This document shows, piece by piece, positions 8,028 to 15,997 of a stretch of 64,000 nucleotides of DNA. The stretch's first letter is position 1. Every line of letters begins with the position of its first letter. Made by a program: the position numbers and the translations under genes. A model generated the notes under the pieces. That model was not told the DNA's origin. It saw nothing but the letters and a program-made list of their open reading frames with translations, and searched no databases. Source of the stretch: Pseudomonas capeferrum (GTDB taxonomy: Bacteria > Pseudomonadota > Gammaproteobacteria > Pseudomonadales > Pseudomonadaceae); the NCBI RefSeq assembly GCF_013523055.1, contig NZ_JAAMQM010000017.1, forward strand, positions 1 to 64,000, in the 5' to 3' direction.

Positions 8028-8239
8028 CCGAAAGCCTCTTGATAGCTAACCAGCCCAACAAGCGGGTCTGTCATCTGCGACATTCTGCATTTCCTTCTTC
8101 TTGCGGGCTCGAAAGTTGCGCCTCTCCTACGGCCTCGGCCCCGCTAAAGGCGAGGCTTGGGCAGTAGCGACAAATTTCCATTTCCTACAGCCGGAATTGA
8201 GGCGGAAAGCCTCTGGTCAGGGTTTCCCGTTCGGTATAG

Positions 8240-8685
8240 TCAGGACTTGATTAGCCGCGTGTCCAGGCCGAAGCGCTCTTGGCTGATCAGCCGGTACTTG
8301 TCCTCGGCGAGATTGCAGCTGACCAGCAGGTTCCAAGAATGGCGAGAGACGGCAGACGGGATCAGCACAAAGGGATGCTTGGCCAGCAAGGCGTCTGCAA
8401 ACTTCTGCTGGTTGGGAGAGGCCAATGCGCTCGTCAACCAAACCGGGTTCGGCACGTCCTCGGGCTGTACAACGTGGATCAGCTTCGGGTCGAGCACTTC
8501 GAAACAGGTGAGGACATGCGGCACCGTGCCCAGTGCGTCGAAGCCGGCTGCACCGCGACCTCGAGGATGGCGGACGATGGATCAGCCGATGCGTACACGA
8601 CGTTACGCCCCGGTGGGTTCCACCGACCACCCATTGCATGGTGTCCCGTCAATTCTAAGGGCGCGAACACCACGCTTCTCCTACG
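8240..8685 (-). pseudogene. RES-domain toxin gene, frameshifted and N-terminally incomplete
   Basis: Two overlapping minus-strand frames join into one RES-domain protein. The first gives GGRWNPPGRNVVYAS followed by SSAILEVAV. After loss of about one base near 8,545 the second continues AGFDALGTVPHVLTCFEVLD and ends FGLDTRLIKS. The GGRWN motif, the LEV motif and the FxxDxRL end are typical of RES toxins, which are NAD+-degrading partners of Xre antitoxins. The first 10-20 residues are missing and there is no Xre antitoxin gene nearby. It sits directly downstream of glmS. It could also be an assembly error at the frameshift, but the absent N-terminus favours a true pseudogene. Confidence 0.7.
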
Positions 8686-8719
8686 ACCTAGCCCCTAAAG
8701 AACGCTAAAACCGACCCGC

Positions 8720-10555
8720 TTACTCCACCGTCACCGACTTGGCCAGGTTACGCGGCTGGTCGACGTCGGTGCCTTTGAGCACGGCGACGTAGTACGAAAG
8801 CAGCTGCAACGGAATGGTGTACAGGATCGGCGCCAGCGCATCGATGATGTGCGGCACCTTGATCACATGGGTACCCTCTCCATTGGTCAAGCCGGCATGC
8901 TCGTCGGCGAAGACCACCAACTCACCGCCACGGGCGCGAACTTCCTGCAAGTTGGACTTGAGCTTCTCCAGCAGTTCGTTGTTCGGGGCCACGGTCACCA
9001 CCGGCATGTCGCTGTCTACCAGCGCCAGCGGACCATGCTTGAGCTCGCCCGCCGGGTACGCTTCGGCATGGATGTAGGAGATCTCCTTGAGCTTGAGCGC
9101 CCCTTCCATGGCGACCGGGAACTGCGCGCCGCGTCCCAGGAACAGGGTGTGATGCTTGTCGGCGAACAGCTCGGCGGTCTTCTCGATGGTGCTGTCCATG
9201 GCCAGGGCTTCGCCCAGACGCGACGGCAGGCGACGTAGCTCTTCGACCAATTCGGCTTCGACACCGGCTTCAAGGGTGCCGCGCACACGGCCCAGGGCCA
9301 GGGTCAGCAACATCAGGGAGACGAGCTGGGTGGTAAAGGCCTTGGTGGAGGCAACTCCGATTTCCGGACCCGCCAGAGTCAGCAGGGTCAGGTCGGACTC
9401 GCGCACCAGGGAGCTGATGCCGACGTTGCAGATGGCCAGGCTGCCGAGGAAGCCAAGCTCCTTGGCATTGCGCAGCGCTGCCAGGGTATCGGCGGTCTCG
9501 CCCGACTGGGAGATCGAGACGAACAGGGTGTCCGGCTGCACGACGACCTTGCGGTAACGGAACTCGCTGGCCACTTCCACCTGACAAGGGATACCGGCCA
9601 AGCTCTCGAGCCAGTAACGGGCAACCATGCCGGCATGGTAGCTGGTGCCACAGGCGACGATCTGCACATTGCGCACCTTGGCGAACAGTTCGGCTGCTTG
9701 TGGGCCGAAGGCCTGGACCATGACGTGATCATTCGTCAGACGGCCTTCCAGGGTGCGTTGCACCACGGCGGGCTGCTCATGGATTTCCTTGAGCATGAAG
9801 TGGCGATAGGTGCCTTTGTCGGCGGCTTCGGCGCCCTCGTGATACTGCACGGCCTCACGTTGCGCCAACTGGCCATCTTGATCCCAGATCGTCACCTGGT
9901 CGCGAAGGATCTCGGCAATGTCACCCTCCTCCAGGTACATGAAGCGGTCGGTAACCTGGCGCAGCGCCAGTTGGTCGGAAGCCAGGAAGTTCTCGCCATG
10001 ACCCAGGCCGATCACCAGGGGGCTGCCACTCCGGGCAGCCAGCAGACGATCAGGCTGCGCCGCGCTGATGACCGCCAGGCCATAGGCGCCATGCAGTTGC
10101 TTGACCGCTGCCTTGAGGGCATCGCCCAGGTCGGGCACGGTCTTCAAGATATGATTGATCAGGTGGACGATGACTTCGGTATCGGTCTGCGAAGTGAAGG
10201 CATAGCCAAGCCCTTTCAGGTCCTCGCGCAGGCTTTCGTGGTTCTCGATGATGCCGTTGTGCACTACTGCCAGATCCTGTCCGGAAAAGTGCGGGTGAGC
10301 ATTGTGCTCGGTCGGCGCGCCATGGGTGGCCCAGCGGGTATGAGCGATACCCAGGTTGCCGACCAGTGGTTCGGCAGTGACGGCGGTTTCGAGCTCGCTC
10401 ACCTTGCCAATGCGACGACGACGCTCCAGCTGACCCTGCTGGGTATAGACGGCCAGGCCGGCACTGTCATAGCCGCGGTATTCCAGGCGCTTGAGGCCTT
10501 CGATCAGGATGGTTGTGATATTGCGCTCGGCAACGGCACCGACGATTCCACACAT
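8720..10555 (-). CDS. glmS: Glutamine--fructose-6-phosphate aminotransferase (isomerizing)
   Basis: Makes glucosamine-6-phosphate from fructose-6-phosphate and glutamine, the entry step to UDP-GlcNAc for peptidoglycan and lipopolysaccharide. It has 611 residues. The mature N-terminus is the catalytic cysteine of the glutaminase domain (MCGIVGAVAERN). Two SIS sugar-isomerase domains follow, and the conserved end is PRNLAKSVTVE. I set the start at 10555 because the N-terminal Cys must follow Met; the longer open frame upstream is not used. The 3' end encodes the region recognised by TnsD at attTn7 in Tn7 hosts, and accessory DNA begins just beyond it. The upstream neighbour is the DeoR regulator. 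Confidence 0.98.
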   Translation of the reverse strand: MCGIVGAVAERNITTILIEGLKRLEYRGYDSAGLAVYTQQGQLERRRRIGKVSELETAVTAEPLVGNLGIAHTRWATHGAPTEHNAHPHFSGQDLAVVHNGIIENHESLREDLKGLGYAFTSQTDTEVIVHLINHILKTVPDLGDALKAAVKQLHGAYGLAVISAAQPDRLLAARSGSPLVIGLGHGENFLASDQLALRQVTDRFMYLEEGDIAEILRDQVTIWDQDGQLAQREAVQYHEGAEAADKGTYRHFMLKEIHEQPAVVQRTLEGRLTNDHVMVQAFGPQAAELFAKVRNVQIVACGTSYHAGMVARYWLESLAGIPCQVEVASEFRYRKVVVQPDTLFVSISQSGETADTLAALRNAKELGFLGSLAICNVGISSLVRESDLTLLTLAGPEIGVASTKAFTTQLVSLMLLTLALGRVRGTLEAGVEAELVEELRRLPSRLGEALAMDSTIEKTAELFADKHHTLFLGRGAQFPVAMEGALKLKEISYIHAEAYPAGELKHGPLALVDSDMPVVTVAPNNELLEKLKSNLQEVRARGGELVVFADEHAGLTNGEGTHVIKVPHIIDALAPILYTIPLQLLSYYVAVLKGTDVDQPRNLAKSVTVE

Positions 10556-10566
10556 ATGTCTTGCTC

Positions 10567-11334
10567 CTAGCTGAGGGCGGCGCACATCAGGTTGATGCCG
10601 CGGGCTTTGATCTGGTCGCGTGCCTCGGCGGACAGGCGATCGTCTGTAATGAGGGTGTTCACGCTGCTCCAAGGCAGCTCGAGATTGGGGATCTTGCGGC
10701 CAACCTTGTCGGACTCGACCATGACGATTACTTCCCGGGCCACATCGGCCATGACGCGACTGAGACCGAGCAGTTCGTTGAAAGTGGTGGTACCGCGTTC
10801 GAGGTCGATGCCATCGGCACCGATGAACAGCTGGTCGAAATCGTACGAGCGCAACACCTGCTCGGCCACTTGACCCTGGAAGGATTCCGAATGCGGATCC
10901 CAGGTGCCGCCCGTCATGAGCAGTACAGGTTCGTGCTCCAGCTCGGTAATGGCGCGAGCCACGTTCAGGGAGTTGGTCATGACTACCAGCCCGGGCTGAC
11001 GACCCAGTTCCGGGATCATCGCGGCGGTAGTGCTGCCGCTGTCGATGATGATTCGGGCATGCTCACGGATACGTCCTACCGCCGCCTTGGCAATAGCCTG
11101 TTTGTAGACTGAAATAGGCTGTACCGCCTCGCTGAGCAATTCCTGGGGCATGGTGACGGCTCCACCGTAGCGACGCAGCAGCAACCCGTTGGCTTCGAGA
11201 GCGGCTAGGTCCTTGCGTATGGTGACCTCGGACGTCTCGAAACGCTTGGCCAGCATGTCGACGCTCACTTCGCCCTGCTCGTTGAGCAGAGCCAGGATAT
11301 TGTGACGTCGCTGAGGAGTGTTACGTTTCGACAT
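10567..11334 (-). CDS. glmR: DeoR/GlpR family regulator next to glmS
   Basis: A 255-residue DeoR-type regulator. The N-terminal winged helix (residues about 5-60) includes RRHNILALLNEQGEVSVDML and SEVTIRKDLAALE. The C-terminal sugar-phosphate-binding DeoR domain follows, with IIDSGSTTAAMIPEL and FIGADGIDLERG. It is only 11 bases upstream of glmS and in the same orientation, so it probably co-transcribes with glmS and senses an amino-sugar phosphate. The same gene order in other pseudomonads has led to the name GlmR; the regulatory role here is inferred from context. Confidence 0.88.
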   Translation of the reverse strand: MSKRNTPQRRHNILALLNEQGEVSVDMLAKRFETSEVTIRKDLAALEANGLLLRRYGGAVTMPQELLSEAVQPISVYKQAIAKAAVGRIREHARIIIDSGSTTAAMIPELGRQPGLVVMTNSLNVARAITELEHEPVLLMTGGTWDPHSESFQGQVAEQVLRSYDFDQLFIGADGIDLERGTTTFNELLGLSRVMADVAREVIVMVESDKVGRKIPNLELPWSSVNTLITDDRLSAEARDQIKARGINLMCAALS

Positions 11335-11481
11335 GGCGTACTAAGTTTCGATTCGAAAGATAATGCTTGCAATCAAAACCTATGAACGGAATTTCGTCAA
11401 GTCCGAGTTTGTGGTCCCTGTGGATATCTGCTCCGGCAACGAGCGTGCTCGCGCAGGGCTGCGTTGCCGGCACAGAACAAG

Positions 11482-11610
11482 CCCGCAAGCGCGGCGCATA
11501 TTTTGTGGGAGTGGGCTTGCCCGCGAAGCAGGCACTGCGGTGTATGGCACCGGCTTCGCCGGTGTTCGCGGGCAAGCCCGCTCCCACAAAATATGCGCTG
11601 CGCTTGCGGG
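11482..11610. repeat. REP-type long inverted repeat
   Basis: Two 46-base arms (11482-11527 and 11565-11610) are inverted copies with two mismatches. The short centre contains its own hairpin (CACCGGC, TTC, GCCGGTG). The arms contain the GGGCTTGCCCGCG-type core seen in Pseudomonas REP elements. It lies between glmR and glmU and could insulate or stabilise transcripts. Confidence 0.85.
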
Positions 11611-11680
11611 ATTTGTTCCATGGGTGGGCAGGCCAGCCCGCGCCAAGGCTTAGCCACCGCCAAACCCTGACTGGAGAAAC

Positions 11681-11720
11681 AAAAAAGCCGACTTATCCAC
11701 ATAAGTCGGCTTTTGTTTTT
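11681..11720 (-). terminator. Bidirectional intrinsic terminator after glmU, with a DnaA box in the loop
   Basis: Arms AAGCCGACTTAT and ATAAGTCGGCTT form a strong stem flanked by A-runs on one side and T-runs on the other, so it can stop transcription in both directions. It follows the glmU stop at 11732. The loop region contains a perfect TTATCCACA (11693-11701), the DnaA box consensus. Confidence 0.85.
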
Positions 11721-11731
11721 ACATCGCTCGA

Positions 11732-13099
11732 TCAGCTTTTCTTGATTTTTTCCGGACGCTTCCATCCATCGATGTTGCGCTGACGCGCACGCGCCACTGC
11801 CAACTGGCCCGCCTCTACCGATTGCGTAATGGTCGAGCCTGCTGCCGTTGTAGCTCCAGACGAGATATCCACAGGCGCGACCAGCGAATTGTTCGAACCG
11901 ATGAAGACGTCTTCCCCCATCACGGTCCTGAATTTGTTGGCCCCGTCATAGTTGCAGGTGATGGTGCCAGCGCCGATGTTGGTGCGGGCGCCGATCTCGG
12001 CATCGCCCAGGTAACTCAAGTGGCCGGCCTTGGCGCCCTCTCCCAGATGCGCATTTTTCAGCTCGACGAAGTTACCCACATGGGCCCGGGCTTCGAGCAC
12101 ACTGCCCGGACGCAAGCGGGCAAACGGACCGGCATCGCTGCCTTCGCCCAAGATCGCGCCTTCCAGGTGACTGTTGGCCTTGACCACCGCGCCCTTGCGC
12201 AGGGTGCTGTTCTTGATGACGCAGTTGGGGCCGATCTGGACATCATCTTCGATGACGACGGTACCTTCGAGAATCACGTTGACATCGATAAGCACATCGC
12301 GACCTACCGTGACTTCACCACGTACATCGAAGCGTGCCGGATCGCGAAGCGTGACTCCTTGGGCCATCAGACGACGCCCCTCTCGAAGCTGGTAGTGGCG
12401 CTCGAGTTCCGCCAACTGCCGACGGTCGTTGGCGCCCTGGACTTCCATCGGATCCTGGGGTTGCTCGGTGGCCACTACCAGCCCATCGGCGACGGCCATG
12501 GCAATCACGTCGGTGAGGTAATACTCGCCTTGGGCATTATTGTTGGATAACCGACCCAACCATACCGCTAGACGCGACGCAGGGACGGCGAGGATGCCGG
12601 TATTGCCTTCCTTGATCGCCTTTTGCACCTCGTTGGCGTCCTTGTGTTCGACGATGGCGGCAACCTGGCCACTCCCATCGCGAACGATCCGACCATATCC
12701 AGTCGGGTCCTGAAGAGTGACAGTCAACAGTCCCAGTTGCTGGTCGTTGACCTTGGCCAGCAAGCGTTGAAGGGTTTCTACCTCGATCAGCGGCACATCG
12801 CCGTAAAGGATCAGGACGGTCTCGGCACTGATGGCGGGAAGCGCCTGGGCCACGGCATGGCCAGTACCCAACTGCTGGTCTTGCATGACGAAGTTTAGGT
12901 CATCGGCGGCCAGACGATCGCGTACCTGCTCGGCGCCATGGCCGATGACTACATGAATACCCGTTGGGTGGAGCTTGCGCGCACTGTGGATAACATGGCC
13001 GAGCATCGAGTTGCCGGCCACGGGATGAAGCACCTTGGGTAGCGCGGAACGCATGCGAGTGCCTTGGCCTGCGGCGAGAATAACGATATCGAGTGACAT
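11732..13099 (-). CDS. glmU: Bifunctional GlcNAc-1-phosphate uridyltransferase / glucosamine-1-phosphate acetyltransferase
   Basis: Carries out the last two steps to UDP-GlcNAc. The 455-residue protein has the N-terminal nucleotidyltransferase signature LAAGQGTRMRSALPKVLHP (residues 8-26). The C-terminal left-handed beta-helix acetyltransferase domain shows hexapeptide repeats (for example ILGEGSDAGPFARLRPGSVL) and the acetyl-CoA site sequence ITCNYDGANK. It shares a pathway with glmS nearby. A terminator on each side separates it from atpC and glmR, so it is likely a single-gene transcript. Confidence 0.98.
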   Translation of the reverse strand: MSLDIVILAAGQGTRMRSALPKVLHPVAGNSMLGHVIHSARKLHPTGIHVVIGHGAEQVRDRLAADDLNFVMQDQQLGTGHAVAQALPAISAETVLILYGDVPLIEVETLQRLLAKVNDQQLGLLTVTLQDPTGYGRIVRDGSGQVAAIVEHKDANEVQKAIKEGNTGILAVPASRLAVWLGRLSNNNAQGEYYLTDVIAMAVADGLVVATEQPQDPMEVQGANDRRQLAELERHYQLREGRRLMAQGVTLRDPARFDVRGEVTVGRDVLIDVNVILEGTVVIEDDVQIGPNCVIKNSTLRKGAVVKANSHLEGAILGEGSDAGPFARLRPGSVLEARAHVGNFVELKNAHLGEGAKAGHLSYLGDAEIGARTNIGAGTITCNYDGANKFRTVMGEDVFIGSNNSLVAPVDISSGATTAAGSTITQSVEAGQLAVARARQRNIDGWKRPEKIKKS

Positions 13100-13159
13100 T
13101 GACTGGCTACCAATCCTGGGCGGTCAGCGGAATGACCGGTATGTGGGAGACTGAAAAAG

Positions 13160-13189
13160 AAAAAGGGTAGCCGATGGCTACCCTTTTTC
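13160..13189 (-). terminator. Intrinsic terminator after atpC
   Basis: The stem AAAGGGTAGCC / GGCTACCCTTT with a 4-base loop, followed by T-rich sequence on the minus strand, lies 25 bases past the atpC stop. It ends the ATP synthase operon before glmU. Confidence 0.88.
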
Positions 13190-13213
13190 TCAATCGACAT
13201 GAAACCGGCGGCA

Positions 13214-13639
13214 TCAGCCGCCGAACTTCTTGCGGATCTGTTGGACGGTACGCAGCTGGGCTGCGGCCTCGGCCAGGCGTGCCGAAGCAGCACTGTAGTC
13301 GAAATCCGCGCCTTTTTCATGCAGGGCCTTCTCAGCGGCCTGAACAGCCTCCTGAGCAGACGCCTCGTCCAGGTCTGCAGCACGTTGCACAGTATCGGCA
13401 AGCACCTTGACCATGTTCGGCTGCACTTCAAGGAAACCACCGGAGATGTAGAACACCTCGCGATCGCCACCCTGCTTGGTCAGCGTGATCGGACCCGGCT
13501 TGAGATTGGTGATCAGCGGGGCGTGGCCTGGGGCGATACCAAGATCACCCAGGTTGCCGTGCGCAATCACCATCTCGACCAGACCGGAGAAGATCTCTCC
13601 TTCCGCGCTGACGATATCGCAATGGACTGTCATAGCCAT
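13214..13639 (-). CDS. atpC: ATP synthase F1 epsilon subunit
   Basis: The epsilon subunit forms part of the central stalk and inhibits ATP hydrolysis. It has 141 residues. The beta-sandwich domain opens VHCDIVSAEGEIFSG and contains GDLGIAPGHAPLIT. The C-terminal helical hairpin is Ala/Glu-rich. The ATG at 13639 has GAGG 7 bases upstream. It is the last gene of the operon, separated from atpD by a GNRA-loop hairpin that may tune its expression. Confidence 0.97.
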   Translation of the reverse strand: MAMTVHCDIVSAEGEIFSGLVEMVIAHGNLGDLGIAPGHAPLITNLKPGPITLTKQGGDREVFYISGGFLEVQPNMVKVLADTVQRAADLDEASAQEAVQAAEKALHEKGADFDYSAASARLAEAAAQLRTVQQIRKKFGG

Positions 13640-13660
13640 CTGCTTGCCTCAACCTGATTA

Positions 13661-13678
13661 GCGCCCCTTTCGGGGCGC
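13661..13678 (-). promoter_or_regulatory. Intercistronic hairpin between atpD and atpC
   Basis: On the transcript strand the sequence GCGCCCC, GAAA, GGGGCGC is a perfect 7-pair stem closed by a GNRA tetraloop. No T-run follows, so it is more likely an mRNA-stabilising or attenuating element than a terminator. Confidence 0.65.
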
Positions 13679-13683
13679 CTGGA

Positions 13684-15060
13684 TTACAGTTTCTTGGCTT
13701 TCTCGACCGCTTCTTCGATACCGCCGACCATGTAGAACGCTTGTTCTGGCAGGTGGTCGTAGTCGCCGTTGAGGATGCCTTTGAAGCCAGCAATGGTGTC
13801 TTTCAGGGAAACGTATTTACCCGAGGCACCCGTGAAGACTTCAGCCACGAAGAACGGCTGGGACAGGAAGCGCTGGATCTTACGAGCGCGGGATACCAGT
13901 TGCTTGTCGGTTTCGGACAGTTCGTCCATACCGAGGATCGCAATGATGTCCTTCAGCTCTTTATAGCGCTGCAGCACGTACTGAACGCCACGGGCGGTCT
14001 CGTAGTGCTCGTTGCCGATGACGTTCGGGTCCAGCTGGCGCGAAGTCGAGTCCAGTGGATCGACCGCTGGGTAGATACCCAGGGAGGCGATGTCACGGGA
14101 CAGTACGACGGTGGCGTCCAAGTGGGCGAAGGTGGTCGCCGGCGACGGGTCGGTCAGGTCGTCCGCAGGTACGTAGACGGCCTGGATCGAAGTGATCGAG
14201 CCCTGCTTGGTGGAGGTGATACGCTCCTGCAGAACACCCATCTCTTCAGCCAGAGTCGGCTGGTAGCCTACTGCCGAAGGCATACGGCCCAGCAGTGCGG
14301 ATACTTCGGTACCGGCCAGGGTGTAACGATAGATGTTGTCGACGAACAGCAGAACGTCGTTACCTTCGTCACGGAACTTCTCGGCCATGGTCAGGCCGGT
14401 CAGCGCTACGCGCAGACGGTTTCCCGGTGGCTCGTTCATCTGACCGTAGACCAAGGCTACCTTGTCGAGAACGTTGGAGTCCTTCATCTCGTGGTAGAAG
14501 TCGTTACCCTCACGAGTACGCTCACCCACACCGGCGAACACGGAATAACCGCTGTGCTCGATGGCGATGTTACGGATCAGTTCCATCATGTTGACGGTCT
14601 TGCCGACACCGGCACCACCGAACAGACCAACCTTACCACCCTTGGCGAACGGGCAGACCAGGTCGATAACCTTGATGCCGGTTTCCAGCAGATCGTTGCC
14701 GCCTGCCTGCTCAGCGAAGGAAGGCGCGGCACGGTGAATGCCCCAACGCTCTTCTTCACCGATAGGGCCCGCTTCGTCGATCGGGTTGCCGAGGACGTCC
14801 ATGATGCGACCCAGGGTCGCTTTACCGACCGGCACGGAAATGGCTGCGCCGGTATCGATGACATCCAGACCGCGCTTGAGGCCTTCGGTGGAGCCCATCG
14901 CAATGGTACGAACCACGCCGTCGCCCAGCTGCTGCTGAACTTCGAGGGTGGTTTCCGCGCCTTGAACTTTCAGCGCGTTGTAAACACTCGGAACGACGTC
15001 ACGTGGAAATTCCACGTCGATGACGGCGCCGATGATTTGAACGATACGTCCGCTACTCAT
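13684..15060 (-). CDS. atpD: ATP synthase F1 beta subunit
   Basis: The catalytic subunit of the F1 head, 458 residues. The Walker A loop is GGAGVGKT at residues 148-155. The GERTREGNDFYHEM segment and the Walker B stretch VLLFVDNIYRYT are present; the catalytic glutamate lies in GERTREG. It is preceded by atpG and followed by atpC in the usual order. The sequence is complete and typical of gammaproteobacteria. Confidence 0.99.
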   Translation of the reverse strand: MSSGRIVQIIGAVIDVEFPRDVVPSVYNALKVQGAETTLEVQQQLGDGVVRTIAMGSTEGLKRGLDVIDTGAAISVPVGKATLGRIMDVLGNPIDEAGPIGEEERWGIHRAAPSFAEQAGGNDLLETGIKVIDLVCPFAKGGKVGLFGGAGVGKTVNMMELIRNIAIEHSGYSVFAGVGERTREGNDFYHEMKDSNVLDKVALVYGQMNEPPGNRLRVALTGLTMAEKFRDEGNDVLLFVDNIYRYTLAGTEVSALLGRMPSAVGYQPTLAEEMGVLQERITSTKQGSITSIQAVYVPADDLTDPSPATTFAHLDATVVLSRDIASLGIYPAVDPLDSTSRQLDPNVIGNEHYETARGVQYVLQRYKELKDIIAILGMDELSETDKQLVSRARKIQRFLSQPFFVAEVFTGASGKYVSLKDTIAGFKGILNGDYDHLPEQAFYMVGGIEEAVEKAKKL

Positions 15061-15087
15061 AGCTGGATCCTCTGAATTTTTGAACCG

Positions 15088-15948
15088 TTAAACCGCGGCA
15101 GCGCCGCCGACGATTTCCGAGATCTCCTGGGTGATCGCAGCCTGACGCGCCTTGTTGTAGATCAGCTGGAGGTCGCTGATCAGGTCACCGGCGTTGTCTG
15201 TGGCGTTCTTCATGGCGATCATCCGGGCAGCCTGTTCGGCCGCATTGTTCTCGACCACCGCCTGGTAGACCTGCGACTCCACGTAACGCACCATGAGGCC
15301 GTCCAGCAGCTCCTTGGCGTCGGGTTCGTAGAGGTAGTCCCAGTGGTGCTTGAGTTCTTGATCCGGGGTTGCCACCAACGGTACCAACTGCTCGACCGTA
15401 GGCAATTGCGTCATGGTATTGATGAACTTGTTCGACACCACGGACAGGCGATCGATACGGCCGTCCAGATAGGCGTCCAGCATGACCTTCACGCTGCCGA
15501 TCAGATCGTTGATCGACGGCTCTTCACCCAAATGGCTGATCGCGGCCACGACGTTGCCGCCGAAGCTACGGAAGAAGGCTGCGCCTTTGCTGCCCACTAC
15601 GCACAGGTCGATTTCGATACCCTGTTCGCGGTTGGCGTTCATGTCCTTGACCAGGGCCTTGAACAGGTTGGTGTTCAAGCCACCGCACAGACCACGGTCA
15701 CTGCTCACCACGACGTAACCGACACGCTTGATTTCGCGTTCGATCATGAAGGGATGGCGGTATTCCGGGTTGGCGTTGGCTAGATGACCGATCACCTGAC
15801 GGATACGCTCCGCGTAAGGACGGCTAGCAGCCATGCGCATTTGAGCCTTGCGCATTTTGCTGACCGCCACTTTTTCCATGGCGCTGGTAATTTTTTGCGT
15901 GCTTTTGATGCTCGCAATCTTACTGCGAATCTCTTTTGCGCCTGCCAT
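15088..15948 (-). CDS. atpG: ATP synthase F1 gamma subunit
   Basis: The rotor shaft of F1, 286 residues. The N-terminal helix (EIRSKIASIKSTQKITSAME) and the C-terminal helix (ATDNAGDLISDLQLIYNKAR) form the coiled coil that turns inside the alpha3beta3 ring. The middle contains the conserved SDRGLCGGLN. It lies between atpA and atpD; the gap to atpA holds a strong stem-loop. Confidence 0.99.
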   Translation of the reverse strand: MAGAKEIRSKIASIKSTQKITSAMEKVAVSKMRKAQMRMAASRPYAERIRQVIGHLANANPEYRHPFMIEREIKRVGYVVVSSDRGLCGGLNTNLFKALVKDMNANREQGIEIDLCVVGSKGAAFFRSFGGNVVAAISHLGEEPSINDLIGSVKVMLDAYLDGRIDRLSVVSNKFINTMTQLPTVEQLVPLVATPDQELKHHWDYLYEPDAKELLDGLMVRYVESQVYQAVVENNAAEQAARMIAMKNATDNAGDLISDLQLIYNKARQAAITQEISEIVGGAAAV

Positions 15949-15969
15949 GTATCACCTATGAGGTTAGCA

Positions 15970-15992
15970 AGCGGGGGCCAGAAGCCCCCGCT
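15970..15992 (-). promoter_or_regulatory. Intercistronic hairpin between atpA and atpG
   Basis: Nine-base arms AGCGGGGGC and GCCCCCGCT with a 5-base loop lie between the atpA stop and the atpG start. No T-run follows. It may protect the upstream alpha-subunit mRNA and set different subunit levels. Confidence 0.65.
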
Positions 15993-15997
15993 GCGGC

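Noticed and set aside
7590..8042. Plus-strand 150-residue open frame in the decayed region
   Set aside because: It runs opposite to the readable IS3 remnant and the 58-residue ORF, with no start signal or domain.
8640..8719. Tn7 end sequences just past glmS
   Set aside because: No Tn7-like terminal sequence or set of TnsB-type repeats could be seen, so only the location supports a Tn7 connection.
13741..15075. Long antisense open frame across atpD (444 residues)
   Set aside because: It is the shadow of a GC-rich, strongly conserved gene; no ribosome binding site or family resemblance.
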